A stretch of DNA of 64,000 nt from Crocinitomicaceae bacterium. Lineage in GTDB: Bacteria > Bacteroidota > Bacteroidia > Flavobacteriales_G > Salibacteraceae. The notes below the pieces were generated by a model that did not search any database, was not told the origin of the DNA, and saw only the letters and a program-made list of their open reading frames with translations. The translations under genes were made by a program, and so were the position numbers. Shown here piece by piece: positions 44,758 to 54,300 of the stretch (position 1 is its first letter; every line of letters begins with the position of its first letter). The stretch covers positions 171,519 through 235,518 of the forward strand of contig PAVO01000017.1 in the NCBI GenBank assembly GCA_002713215.1, given 5' to 3'.

Positions 44758-46448
44758 TATGGTTTATAACTCTTCACTTCCTGACTAACTTCCAATGCAT
44801 TAACATTGAGCAGGTGAAGTATAAAAAGCTCTGATATTTCGTGAATAACAAGGTCCGGCTTTTCTATTTCTATCAATTCAGAATCGAAATTATGATCCCA
44901 TATGAATACCGATTTAGCAAAATGATTGCTGATAAATGGATTAATATTTACTCCGTAAGAATCATGAAACATAACCAACTTGAGTTTTTTTCCTTCAACG
45001 GCGAATTGTGTCCCGTTGATTAGTCCTCTGTAATAAGTTGCTTCTTCTTTTTTTAGAGGAAACAAAGGCTCGAATTCGATCTCTCGTTTCTTATAAATGT
45101 CCTGTAAAAGTAAGGAACTGGCTAAATCGCCATCCGGGTAATAACTGGTACTGGTATCAAAATCGGCAAAATTGTAAGGTTTTAATTCAGGGTAATACTC
45201 AGCAGCTTTATTCATTAAGGACCGATAACCGTAGAATCCACCCAGGTTGTTCCAATGCATATCGTATCGGTAGAAAATGGGACTTTCTTTTATTTCTTTT
45301 TTAGCCTTCAATACCGGTCTTAAATCAATGATATCAATTTCGGCGTTTTTCACCAGGTAGTTCAATAGTTGATCCAGACGGCCTTGATGCTGACCGCGGA
45401 TATATTCCTTGGGCATTTTCTCTGGATAAATGGTCTGTTTGTTTGGAGGAATAACTACAATAAAGGGAATTCCCCTCTTTTTTAGCCAGTCTCGTCGTTC
45501 TTCCAGGTTATTTTTAACACTCGCCAGCCCTTCTGGAATAAACTGAACCTGGTGCTTGTAATCTTTAAGAATTTCAAGTACCACAGGAAACATATAACCA
45601 TCTTCACCGACCAAAGTGATGTTGGGTTGCGAACTGGTTTCAAATAATTTGATTTTTAGCCAGGAGTCAAAAAATGTAAGCACTGGTTTTAAGGCAAATT
45701 GATCTTTTAAATAGGCCTCCAATTGAGTGATATAAACATCAATTTCATCGCTGTTAGGAAGGGATGCCAGTTTTCTGTTTTCCAAACTTTCAACCTTGGG
45801 TATAAAGCGTGAAATCTGATTGAGAGGGGCAAGTGAGATGATCAGAATAAAGCTTAGTAAGAAAAAGTGATGCTTCATAAAATGAGTAAAATTGAGCCTG
45901 AAAAGGATGAAGCAGATTAACAGCGAGAGGCTACTTATAACAATTAAGTTAATAGCAGAAAGGTTCTCGAACCGCTGACTGAATCGATTGGTTGCATGTG
46001 TATTAAATTCAATAAATGGGTCTCCATTCTTAGTAATTAATCGCATGCCATTATCGGGTAAAAACTGAATGCTTTCCATATCGATGGATCGGCTATAGCT
46101 TTTTTTGAGATCAAACTCATTTTTAGCATTGTTCGAAATATTAACGTTGCTAAGTAGTACCGTGTCTTTTTCGGTCCAAAAATCCAATCGGATCTGGTCA
46201 GGGAATTTGTTCAGGTTAAATTCAAATTCGTGAAAGTTGCTTTGACCAACCTGATTGAAGGCTTTTTCCTTCCACTCCTTCGACCAACCCTTTCCCAGGT
46301 TGTAAAACACTTCAACGGTATCTACCACATCACTTTCAATGGTGTAGGATACGGTGGTTATTTTCGGTACAAACCAGTAATAATGGAACGACGAGAATAA
46401 AACGAAGGTTGCGATAAAAACCGGTACGAGGAGCGCTATCTTTTTCAA
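44757..46448 (-). CDS. AlgJ/AlgX-like SGNH acetyltransferase partner (long form)
   Basis: 563 residues. Residues about 1-30 form an anchor helix. 31-160 are a beta-rich extra domain (TVSYTIESDVVDTVEVFYNL). Two further hydrophobic segments follow (about 165-185 and 194-210). The AlgX-like SGNH domain is at about 270-555 with D396/H398 (YRYDMHWNNLGGFYGYR) and Ser497 (MFHDSYGVN). The extra domain and membrane segments set it apart from the shorter paralogue. It overlaps the MBOAT gene by four bases (ATGA), so the acyltransferase and both partners form one unit. Confidence 0.85.
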   Translation of the reverse strand: MKKIALLVPVFIATFVLFSSFHYYWFVPKITTVSYTIESDVVDTVEVFYNLGKGWSKEWKEKAFNQVGQSNFHEFEFNLNKFPDQIRLDFWTEKDTVLLSNVNISNNAKNEFDLKKSYSRSIDMESIQFLPDNGMRLITKNGDPFIEFNTHATNRFSQRFENLSAINLIVISSLSLLICFILFRLNFTHFMKHHFFLLSFILIISLAPLNQISRFIPKVESLENRKLASLPNSDEIDVYITQLEAYLKDQFALKPVLTFFDSWLKIKLFETSSQPNITLVGEDGYMFPVVLEILKDYKHQVQFIPEGLASVKNNLEERRDWLKKRGIPFIVVIPPNKQTIYPEKMPKEYIRGQHQGRLDQLLNYLVKNAEIDIIDLRPVLKAKKEIKESPIFYRYDMHWNNLGGFYGYRSLMNKAAEYYPELKPYNFADFDTSTSYYPDGDLASSLLLQDIYKKREIEFEPLFPLKKEEATYYRGLINGTQFAVEGKKLKLVMFHDSYGVNINPFISNHFAKSVFIWDHNFDSELIEIEKPDLVIHEISELFILHLLNVNALEVSQEVKSYKP

Positions 46449-47851
46449 AACCTATAGTAAATGAATGGGTTATAGGCATTTGACGAAAGCGCCATTATGC
46501 AGAAGAAAAAGAGTAGAAGAAGTCCGGTGCTTGCAGCAATCTCTAAAAATTTGGGAAAGCGACTTAATTGAAGCAACTTTTGATCGACCAACTTAAATAG
46601 GCTCACTCCATTTAATGCAAAGAAAATTCCTACACTGAGGATAAAAAGTTGTTCGTTGTTGGGGCGAAAAGGAATGTCAACGCTCGCACTTCCCATAGCC
46701 ATTACCCCAAGGTAGTCAAAGGCGGTTCCTATATCTTCAATGCGGAAGAAAACCCAGGCAATCATTACTACCAACAAGGTATATACATGGCTCAATGGAC
46801 CGATCTTGCTCAGGATATTTTTGACCCCAAGCCTTTCAATGATAAGGAACATGCCATGGAAAAGACCCCATACTACAAAGCTCCAACTGGCTCCGTGCCA
46901 CAGTCCGGTGAGTAGAAATACTACAACCAGATTAAAATAAACACGACTGGAGCTGCCTCTGTTTCCACCTAGTGGAATATACAGGTAGTCGCGAAACCAG
47001 GTCGAAAGTGAAATGTGCCACCTTCTCCAGAAATCCTGAATGCTTTTAGCGATGTACGGGAAATTGAAATTTTCCAGGAACCGAAAGCCAAACATTCTTC
47101 CCAATCCAATTGCCATATCCGAATACCCGGAAAAATCGTAGTAAATCTGTAGGGTATAGGCCGTAATTCCAATCCACGCAATACCTTGAGTTAATTCATC
47201 AGGTGGTCGATTCATGATTTCATCGGCCAACAATGCCATTACATTAGCGATGAGTACCTTTTTAGCCAACCCAATAATGAAGCGCCTTACTCCACTATTG
47301 AATAATTCCAGGGAGTGGTTTCGTTCTATTATGTCCTTGGCAATATCATGGTATCGAACAATGGGTCCCGCAACCAATTGTGGGAAGAGTGAGATGTACA
47401 AACTCAGCTTTATGGGGTCCTTTTGCACCTGTACATCACCCCGATACAGATCTACTAGGTAAGACATGCTTTGAAAGGTAAAGAAGGAAATGCCAATGGG
47501 AAGCGCAATGTGAAGGAAGTCTAAATCATGTGCATCCGGTAAAAATCGGTTTACATTGGTGATAAAGAAATCAGCGTACTTAAAATAGGAGAGGAGGGAG
47601 AGGTTTAAGAAGATTCCTATACCAAGAGGCCACTTTTTTGAAGGACTTCTATCAATCCACAATCCTACTGCGTAATTCATCAGGCAGGAGAAGATCATAA
47701 GGAAAACCAATTCCGCTTCACCCCAGAAATAAAAGAAGAGGCTAACCAAAAGAAGAATAACATTCTTCAACCTTAGACCTGGCGACAGGTAATAGAGGAA
47801 TAATACGATTGGTAGGAACCAAAAAATAAAAATGTTGGAGCTAAAAACCAT
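46445..47851 (-). CDS. MBOAT O-acyltransferase (AlgI-like)
   Basis: 468 residues, about 11 transmembrane helices, full-length AlgI type. Family blocks: YYDFSGYSDMAIGLGRMFGF, NFPYIAKSIQDFWRRWHISL (His279), WFRDYLYIPLGGNRG and the catalytic His319 in LTGLWHGASWSF. AlgI-like proteins move an acetyl group across the membrane to a periplasmic SGNH partner, which puts it on the glycan. Two such partners follow in the same operon. The operon faces the other glycan genes, so the exported polysaccharide is the likely target. Confidence 0.93.
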   Translation of the reverse strand: MVFSSNIFIFWFLPIVLFLYYLSPGLRLKNVILLLVSLFFYFWGEAELVFLMIFSCLMNYAVGLWIDRSPSKKWPLGIGIFLNLSLLSYFKYADFFITNVNRFLPDAHDLDFLHIALPIGISFFTFQSMSYLVDLYRGDVQVQKDPIKLSLYISLFPQLVAGPIVRYHDIAKDIIERNHSLELFNSGVRRFIIGLAKKVLIANVMALLADEIMNRPPDELTQGIAWIGITAYTLQIYYDFSGYSDMAIGLGRMFGFRFLENFNFPYIAKSIQDFWRRWHISLSTWFRDYLYIPLGGNRGSSSRVYFNLVVVFLLTGLWHGASWSFVVWGLFHGMFLIIERLGVKNILSKIGPLSHVYTLLVVMIAWVFFRIEDIGTAFDYLGVMAMGSASVDIPFRPNNEQLFILSVGIFFALNGVSLFKLVDQKLLQLSRFPKFLEIAASTGLLLLFFFCIMALSSNAYNPFIYYRF

Positions 47852-47959
47852 GGCCGCAAAATAAATGAAGAAAGTTACACACTGCGCATGTTGTCGAAGG
47901 TACTTTATGTATTAACTGTCCGATGCCACGTAGTGCGGGAGTTTAGAATTACAAAAGTC

Positions 47960-47967
47960 TATTTTTG
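47960..47967 (+). promoter_or_regulatory. Possible -7 box before the third GT-C gene
   Basis: TATTTTTG fits TAnnTTTG and lies 31 bases before the TTG start at 47998. No convincing -33 element is present at the right distance. Confidence 0.3.
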
Positions 47968-47997
47968 GCACGATGACCAGATTAAAAGCTTGGTAAA

Positions 47998-49386
47998 TTG
48001 AAAATACACCGCAAAATCAATACATGGGCATTCGTTATTATCGCTATTGGAATAGGGTTGAGGTTTATGTTGTATTGGTTTACTGATGCAAGCATTGCCT
48101 TCGATAATCATTACGAACCGATTAAACTATGGCTGGATTCAGGCACCAAGCCAGGGGCAGATCAATGTTTCGAATGTTATCAGCCGCCACTTTATTATTT
48201 CATCTTTTGGCTTTTATCGAAAACGTTGTTGGCTCTGGGGATACTTTGGGAACAGCAGCTTAAGGTGCTACAGTTTTTCCATTTGTTAATTGGTTGTGCA
48301 ACGTTGGTTTATGCCTGGAAATTTGTGAATCGACTAAAAGTCAGTTCACGGGCTAAGTACGCTTCATTGGCTATCCTGGTTTTTTTGCCTAGGCACATTT
48401 ACATGTCTGTAATGTTCAGCAATGATTCGTTGATGTACTTACTCATGTTGATGAGCCTGTATTATTTACTTAGGTGGTTGGGAGAAAAAAAGCAGTGGGA
48501 TGTGGTATTGGCTTCCTTACTGATTTCCTGCCTGGTTCTTAGTAAGGGCAATGGATTGGTGATTCTGCCTGTGGTCGGGTTAATGATTGTTGGAGATATA
48601 ATTAAAGAACGAAAACTGAGCATAGGGCTCAAAAGGGGATTCGTTTTTCTAATCATTCCATTCTTTGTTTTTTCAGTTTACACCTGGAAAAAATATCAGG
48701 AATTAGGAAATCCCTTTAAAATGAATATTGAGATTCTCAACTTTCCATTGAACCAACAGCCCGGCACAAAGCTGGATTACTTTTCGTTTAAACCCTGGAC
48801 CTTTGTACAAACTCCAACGCTAACCGAGGATAACATCAATTCGTTTTTCACTGTGGTTTATGCTCGAATGTGGGTAGAAGGTGAACCCAAGTATTCGGTC
48901 TATTTCGATGAAGAGCAAAATGCTACATTCTGGTTCCTTCAGAACCAATGGTTAAACAAAGTAGAAGGTAATGACACCTTGGATTCCAATTTGCTGAACC
49001 GACATTATCGAGTGGTAAACGGGGCCCTGGTTGCAGTAGGATTGCTGTTTCTGGGCATTCTTCTGTTAGGTGTTTGGAAACAAGTTATAGAGTCCTTTAA
49101 GTCAGTTGACCACAATTCAATACTTACCTGGATGTTATTAACCCTTATGGTTGGAACTACCGCTGGAATTGTACTAATGACCAGTAATTATCCTTTTTAT
49201 TCCTTTATAAAAGCATCTTTCTTTTTAGGGTGTATTCCGGCGTTTATCTACTTCACTGCATATGGATTTCAATCCCTTAATCAGATTCGATGGGCAAAGC
49301 CATTGTCCCTTTTTTTTCTACTCCTCTTAGGGACATTGGTCAGTTATGAGATTACTTTATTTGTTGGTGGAGTTGTTGCGGTGTAA
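47998..49386 (+). CDS. GT-C type membrane glycosyltransferase (GT39/ArnT-like)
   Basis: 462 residues from TTG 47998, the only usable in-frame start (stop at 47983). Roughly ten transmembrane helices. The first loop has the acidic region FDNHYEPIKLWLDSG followed by CYQPPLYYFIFWLLSK, matching the PPLYY motif of GT39-like enzymes, and YMSVMFSNDSLMYLLMLMSL. It is probably a periplasmic polyprenyl-sugar transferase. It stands between the MBOAT operon (divergent) and the unidentified 416-aa gene (convergent, 15-base gap). Confidence 0.75.
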   Translation: MKIHRKINTWAFVIIAIGIGLRFMLYWFTDASIAFDNHYEPIKLWLDSGTKPGADQCFECYQPPLYYFIFWLLSKTLLALGILWEQQLKVLQFFHLLIGCATLVYAWKFVNRLKVSSRAKYASLAILVFLPRHIYMSVMFSNDSLMYLLMLMSLYYLLRWLGEKKQWDVVLASLLISCLVLSKGNGLVILPVVGLMIVGDIIKERKLSIGLKRGFVFLIIPFFVFSVYTWKKYQELGNPFKMNIEILNFPLNQQPGTKLDYFSFKPWTFVQTPTLTEDNINSFFTVVYARMWVEGEPKYSVYFDEEQNATFWFLQNQWLNKVEGNDTLDSNLLNRHYRVVNGALVAVGLLFLGILLLGVWKQVIESFKSVDHNSILTWMLLTLMVGTTAGIVLMTSNYPFYSFIKASFFLGCIPAFIYFTAYGFQSLNQIRWAKPLSLFFLLLLGTLVSYEITLFVGGVVAV

Positions 49387-49401
49387 ACTTTAAAAGAAAG
49401 G

Positions 49402-50652
49402 TCATTGAATCTGGTTTTTTCTCAGTTTTCGGAATAATACTTTTCGATAAAAGAATGCCCAAATTGAGATCAGTATAACAACTGAAATTATATGAAATTG
49501 CCATTTTGTGGTTGTTGTAACATCATTGTTGTCTCCTGAAGCAAAATTCAAATTACTAGCCCGAGACCATGCAATGAACGCATCGGCCATAGGAAGCAAA
49601 CCAAAGAGGTATAGTTTTCGATTACTAATGGAGATTGGAAAACCGAATGCATTTACAGTTTTATACAAATCTTCACAAAGCTTTGTATCACCGTAAGCTC
49701 CAAGAGTGCCTATCGAAACAATGGTAGCCGAAAAACCTACGCCAAGTATTACTGGCCCCGAATCAATATCACCTAAACCACTTGTTCCAACAGGATATTC
49801 CCAAACACATGGGAGCGTTAATGCCGTAGAGACAAAATTCTTTTTGAATAAATCATATTGACTTTTTCCAAAAATGGGGTCTACCTCTTTTAACATCCTT
49901 AGATAAAGAGTGGTACCACTTCCTCTTGGAGGCTGAATTCCCAATCCTGATTTCGCATTGACCTTGTAAGGGAGTAGTCCTGTTTTTGTGTCTAAATTGG
50001 ATTTTAGGTTTGCAATCCATTGACGAATTTCCGATGAGAAGCTCGGTTTAAAAATTTTATCATGATTGCTGATTGAAGCCATGGCAACGCACATATCTGC
50101 GGGCCACGAGTTGTTTTTATAAGACTCCAGAAATGGTAAAGTAGACATTGACAAGGCCTCTGTTATCTCCAGGCATTGAGTTTTATATGACTTTTCGTAC
50201 AATTTTCGTCCTTTGAAATTTGGATGGGCAAGTAAGATTTTGGATAACAGGTAATTTTTCCAGCCTGTATAGAAAATTCCAAAACGTGGATTTAGATTTT
50301 CCTGAAAAGTTTTGGTCGTACTTGTTTGATTTATATAATCATAGGCATATAAAGCTTCATTTAGTGCTCTTTCTTTTAAGTCAGAATTAGGTGCTGATTC
50401 TCCTACTACAAGTTCACACCAGGCCAAACCATATAAAGCCGTGACAAATACTTGACCTTCAGGAAAAAGTTGTTGCATTTTGTAAGCGAGGTTGTTGACC
50501 TTGAGTTCATCCTCAATAAATGTCAACTGCTCTACAACATCAGTTACAGTCTCATTTCTGTCTAATGATGTAGGAATCAATAGCAGGTTTATCCATATGA
50601 TGGAAATGCTTATAAAAACTAGGAAAAGTAACGATACGTATTTTATTTTCAT
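49402..50652 (-). CDS. Membrane-anchored protein of unknown function
   Basis: 416 residues with an N-terminal transmembrane helix (about 5-27) and another near the C-terminus (about 388-405), leaving a ~350-residue domain between them on one face of the membrane. The domain is helix-rich with SWPADMCVAMAS, GLLPYKVNAKSGLGIQPPRG, GTTLYLRML and WEYPVGTSGLGDIDSGPVIL, which recalls (alpha/alpha)6-barrel enzymes such as the linalool dehydratase-isomerase fold or six-hairpin glycosidases. I cannot name the family. Its place at the edge of the glycan locus suggests work on glycan or lipid. Confidence 0.65.
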   Translation of the reverse strand: MKIKYVSLLFLVFISISIIWINLLLIPTSLDRNETVTDVVEQLTFIEDELKVNNLAYKMQQLFPEGQVFVTALYGLAWCELVVGESAPNSDLKERALNEALYAYDYINQTSTTKTFQENLNPRFGIFYTGWKNYLLSKILLAHPNFKGRKLYEKSYKTQCLEITEALSMSTLPFLESYKNNSWPADMCVAMASISNHDKIFKPSFSSEIRQWIANLKSNLDTKTGLLPYKVNAKSGLGIQPPRGSGTTLYLRMLKEVDPIFGKSQYDLFKKNFVSTALTLPCVWEYPVGTSGLGDIDSGPVILGVGFSATIVSIGTLGAYGDTKLCEDLYKTVNAFGFPISISNRKLYLFGLLPMADAFIAWSRASNLNFASGDNNDVTTTTKWQFHIISVVILISIWAFFYRKVLFRKLRKNQIQ

Positions 50653-50720
50653 TCCTGCAGGTATCAGAAGGGGCTGGGATGCAAATTACCCTTATTTTTC
50701 AATTGTATTACCTTTGCCTG

Positions 50721-51176
50721 GTGCAATTAAGAAAAGTTATCATATCGTTGGTCCTTTTGTTGGTTTACACCACGGGGTTTGCACATAATTTAATCCCGCA
50801 TTGTCATCAGCACGAAAACAACCCGGATGCACATGTTCACGGACACATGCATGTAGATAGTCATTCGCATGAGCACGCCGACCATCACCATGTAGATCAT
50901 GGAGATCATATCGATGAAGGGATTTATGATTACTTGTATTGCGTGTTGTCAGAAATGAAGCATCACGACCACGATGATGCACACATTCATTTTATCCAAC
51001 AGATTAAACCGGTTAATTCATTACTGATTATTGCATGGGCCATGGTGGCTTCTGAACCGAGCTTAGAGGGATTACACAACGCTTATTTGATCCCAAATCT
51101 TTACCTTGAATCCAATTATTTTTCACCATTAATCAGCAACACCCCATTACGTGGCCCACCTCAGGCTTCGTGTTGA
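50721..51176 (+). CDS. His-rich exported protein of metal-efflux operon
   Basis: 151 residues if read from GTG 50721, which gives a clean signal peptide (MQLRKVIISLVLLLVYTTGF). An in-frame ATG at 50679 would add 14 residues, but a -7-like box (TACCTTTG, 50709-50716) lies inside that extension, favouring the shorter form. The mature part is extremely histidine- and aspartate-rich (HCHQHENNPDAHVHGHMHVD, HEHADHHHVDHGDH), typical of periplasmic Zn/Cu/Co/Ni-binding proteins. It precedes the RND pump gene and probably buffers or delivers metal. Confidence 0.7.
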   Translation: MQLRKVIISLVLLLVYTTGFAHNLIPHCHQHENNPDAHVHGHMHVDSHSHEHADHHHVDHGDHIDEGIYDYLYCVLSEMKHHDHDDAHIHFIQQIKPVNSLLIIAWAMVASEPSLEGLHNAYLIPNLYLESNYFSPLISNTPLRGPPQASC

Positions 51177-51213
51177 TTCTTAGATATACTTCTTTGAGTT
51201 AGGTGCTTAATGG

Positions 51214-51230
51214 AATTGGACCATCCAATT
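51214..51230. repeat. Short inverted repeat before the metal pump gene
   Basis: AATTGGA-CCA-TCCAATT, a perfect 7-bp inverted repeat about 100 bases before the pump start. It might be an operator, but it is short and no regulator gene is nearby. Confidence 0.3.
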
Positions 51231-51315
51231 TCGTAGCTGGTATATTCCCCATTTTGTTTTTTGATCGAGTTATCTGCCGCAACAGTAGGCGATGGCTTAA
51301 ATGCATTTAAATATT

Positions 51316-54300
51316 ATGATTAATCACATCATTTCATTTTCAATAAAGAATAAGCTATTTATCGGGTTGCTAACCATAGCGCTTGTAGCAGGTGGAGTCT
51401 GGAGTTTTGACAAGGTTCCATTGGATGCCGTTCCGGACATTACCAACAATCAGGTTCAGGTTATCACCCGTGCTCCTAACCTGGGAACCGAAGACATTGA
51501 ACAGTTTGTTACCTATTCGGTGGAAGTCGCTATGGCCAACCTTCCCGGGATTACGGAAATTAGGTCTATTTCCAGGTTTGGGTTGTCCGTTGTTACAATC
51601 GTATTTGATGACGACATGGGGACCTATTTACCCCGTCAATTGGTGGCAGAGAAACTTGGCGATGTTCAGGACCAAATTCCGGCTGGTTTTGGGAAACCAT
51701 TTATGGGACCTATAACAACTGGTCTGGGAGAAGTATTTCAATACACGCTAAAGGTTGATTCTGCCTATAAGGATCGATACTCATTAAGTGATCTTCGATC
51801 CTATCAGGATTGGATAGTCGGTCGGCAAATGGCCATGGTTCCGGGGGTTATTGAAATCAATGGAATTGGAGGTAAAATCAAACAATATGAAGTGGCCGTA
51901 GATCCTGACGAACTGAAAGCCATTGGAGTAACTCTTTTAGAAGTGTATGAAGCGCTGGAAGCCAATAATCAGAATACTGGTGGGGCCTATATTGAAAAGG
52001 ATCACAAGGCCAATTTTATTCGAGGCGAGGGGTTGGCAAGAAGCTTAACCGATATAGAGAATATTGTGGTTAAGAATGTTAACGGACTTCCTATTCGGGT
52101 CAAGGATGTTGCTAAAGTAGGTTTTGGAAACTCCGTGCGATATGGTGCTTTAACTCAGGACGGTGAGGGAGAAGTTGTAGGTGGGTTGGTTATGATGCTC
52201 AAAGGTGCCAATTCAAATGACGTAATCGAAAACATCAAAGAACGAATGGCGAAAATCCAAAAATCATTGCCTGAAGGAATTGTAATAAGCCCAACGCTGG
52301 ACCGAAGTAAACTAATCTCTCAAACGACGAAAACAGTTGGGCAAAACTTAATGGAGGGGGCGCTAATTGTAATTTTTGTATTGGTCTTTCTTCTTGGAAA
52401 CTGGAGAGGAGGGTTGATTGTGGCTTCCACGATTCCCTTGTCGCTTTTGTTTGCCTTTATTCTCATGAACTATTTTGATGTATGGGCCAACCTAATGAGC
52501 CTGGGAGCTATCGATTTCGGAATCATCGTGGATGGCGCTGTTATTATCGTAGAAAGCACGGTTTTTCTTATGTATAATAAGATTAAGAAAAACATAAACA
52601 TTACTCCTCAGGAGAGGAATAATATCGTGCAGGAGTCTTCTTCTAAAATGATGAATTCCGCCTTTTTTGGGCAGCTTATAATTCTCATTGTTTTTATTCC
52701 CATTCTAACTCTGGAAGGTGTAGAGGGTAAGATGTTTAAGCCTATGGCACTGACTTTCATATTTGCAATGATTGGGGTTATGATCTTGTGTTTGACTTAT
52801 GTTCCTATGATGTCTTCCTGGTTTATTAAGATTGGAAACTCCTCTAAAATATCATGGGGAGACAAGGTGGTTCACTGGATTGAAAATAAGTATGAACCCC
52901 TGCTAGATAAAATTCTCAATAATGGAAAAATAGTGATGGGATTTTCCGCAGTATTACTGCTGTTGACTTTTTTCACTTTTAACAGAATGGGAGGAGAGTT
53001 TATTCCTAAGCTGAATGAAGGAGACATAGCCATGCATGCCATTCTAAAACCAGGAAGCTCACTTTCTGAAACCATTGCCGTAACTACTAAAGTTGAAAAG
53101 GTGATCAAAGGAACCTTTCCGGAGGTTGAAAAAGTAGTTTGTAGAATTGGGGTTGCGGAAGTACCTACTGACCCAATGCCAATGGATTTGGCTGATGTAA
53201 TTCTTATTATGAAACCTATGGATCAATGGGTTTCAGCCCGATCACAGGAAGAGTTTGTTGCGAAACTAAAGGCAAGGGTGAAGGAAATTCCAGGGATCAA
53301 CTATGAATTTACCCAACCCATTGAAATGCGGTTCAATGAATTGCTGGAAGGGGTAAGGGAGGATATTGCGATAAAACTTTATGGTGATGATTTGGATGTT
53401 TTGGCAGCTAAAGCGGCTGAAGTTTCGCAAATAATTGCCGGAACCCCGGGTATTGGCGATATGCATGTTGAAGCTACCAAAGGCCTTCCTCAAATGACCA
53501 TCAATTACGACAGGAAAAAACTGGCTCAGTATGGACTTAATGTCGAAGACCTGAATACCCTTGTGGAATCTGGTTTTGCGGGCCGCAAAGCCGGGGTGAT
53601 TTTCGAAGGTGAAAAGCGATTTGATCTTGTAGTTCGATTGGACAAAAAACACCGAAAAAGCATTGATGATTTAAAAAACTTATTTGTGGTATTACCTGGT
53701 GGTTCGCAAATTCCACTGAGAGAAGTTGCCGATATTGACTATAAACCGGGGTTAATGCAAATAAGCAGGGACAATACCAATCGCCGCATTTATATTGGAA
53801 TAAATGTTCGGGGTAGGGATGTAAAATCACTGGTGGAAGAAATAAAAACCAAACTCGACGCCAGGCTTGATTTACCTTCTGGTTATTTTATTCGGTATGG
53901 CGGTACGTTTGAAAACCTTGAACGAGCAACTAATCGCCTCCAGGTGGTGGTACCAATGGCCCTGGGGCTCATTTTTATTTTAATCTATTTCGCATTAAAC
54001 TCTTTTAAACAAACAACTATGATATACATGGCTATACCCCTTGCAGCAATAGGCGGTGTGTTTTCGCTTTGGGTGCGCGACATGCCTTTTAGTATTTCAG
54101 CCGGAATTGGATTCATTGTGCTATTTGGTATTGCAGTACTCAACGGACTGGTACTCATCAGTGGTTGGAACGAACTCAAATCCAATGGAATCTCAAACAT
54201 TAGAGAGCGTATTAAACAAGGAACAAAGCGGAGAATCAGGCCGATATTACTTACCGCGGTTACCGATATTTTGGGTTTTTTACCCATGGCAATTTCAAGT

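Noticed and set aside
47973..47996. Seven-codon frame ATG...TAA before the third GT-C gene as a leader peptide
   Set aside because: No sign of an attenuator hairpin or of repeated regulatory codons; probably chance.
53266..53652. Minus-strand frame of 128 codons inside the RND pump gene
   Set aside because: Antisense to conserved porter domain; no signal or family features.
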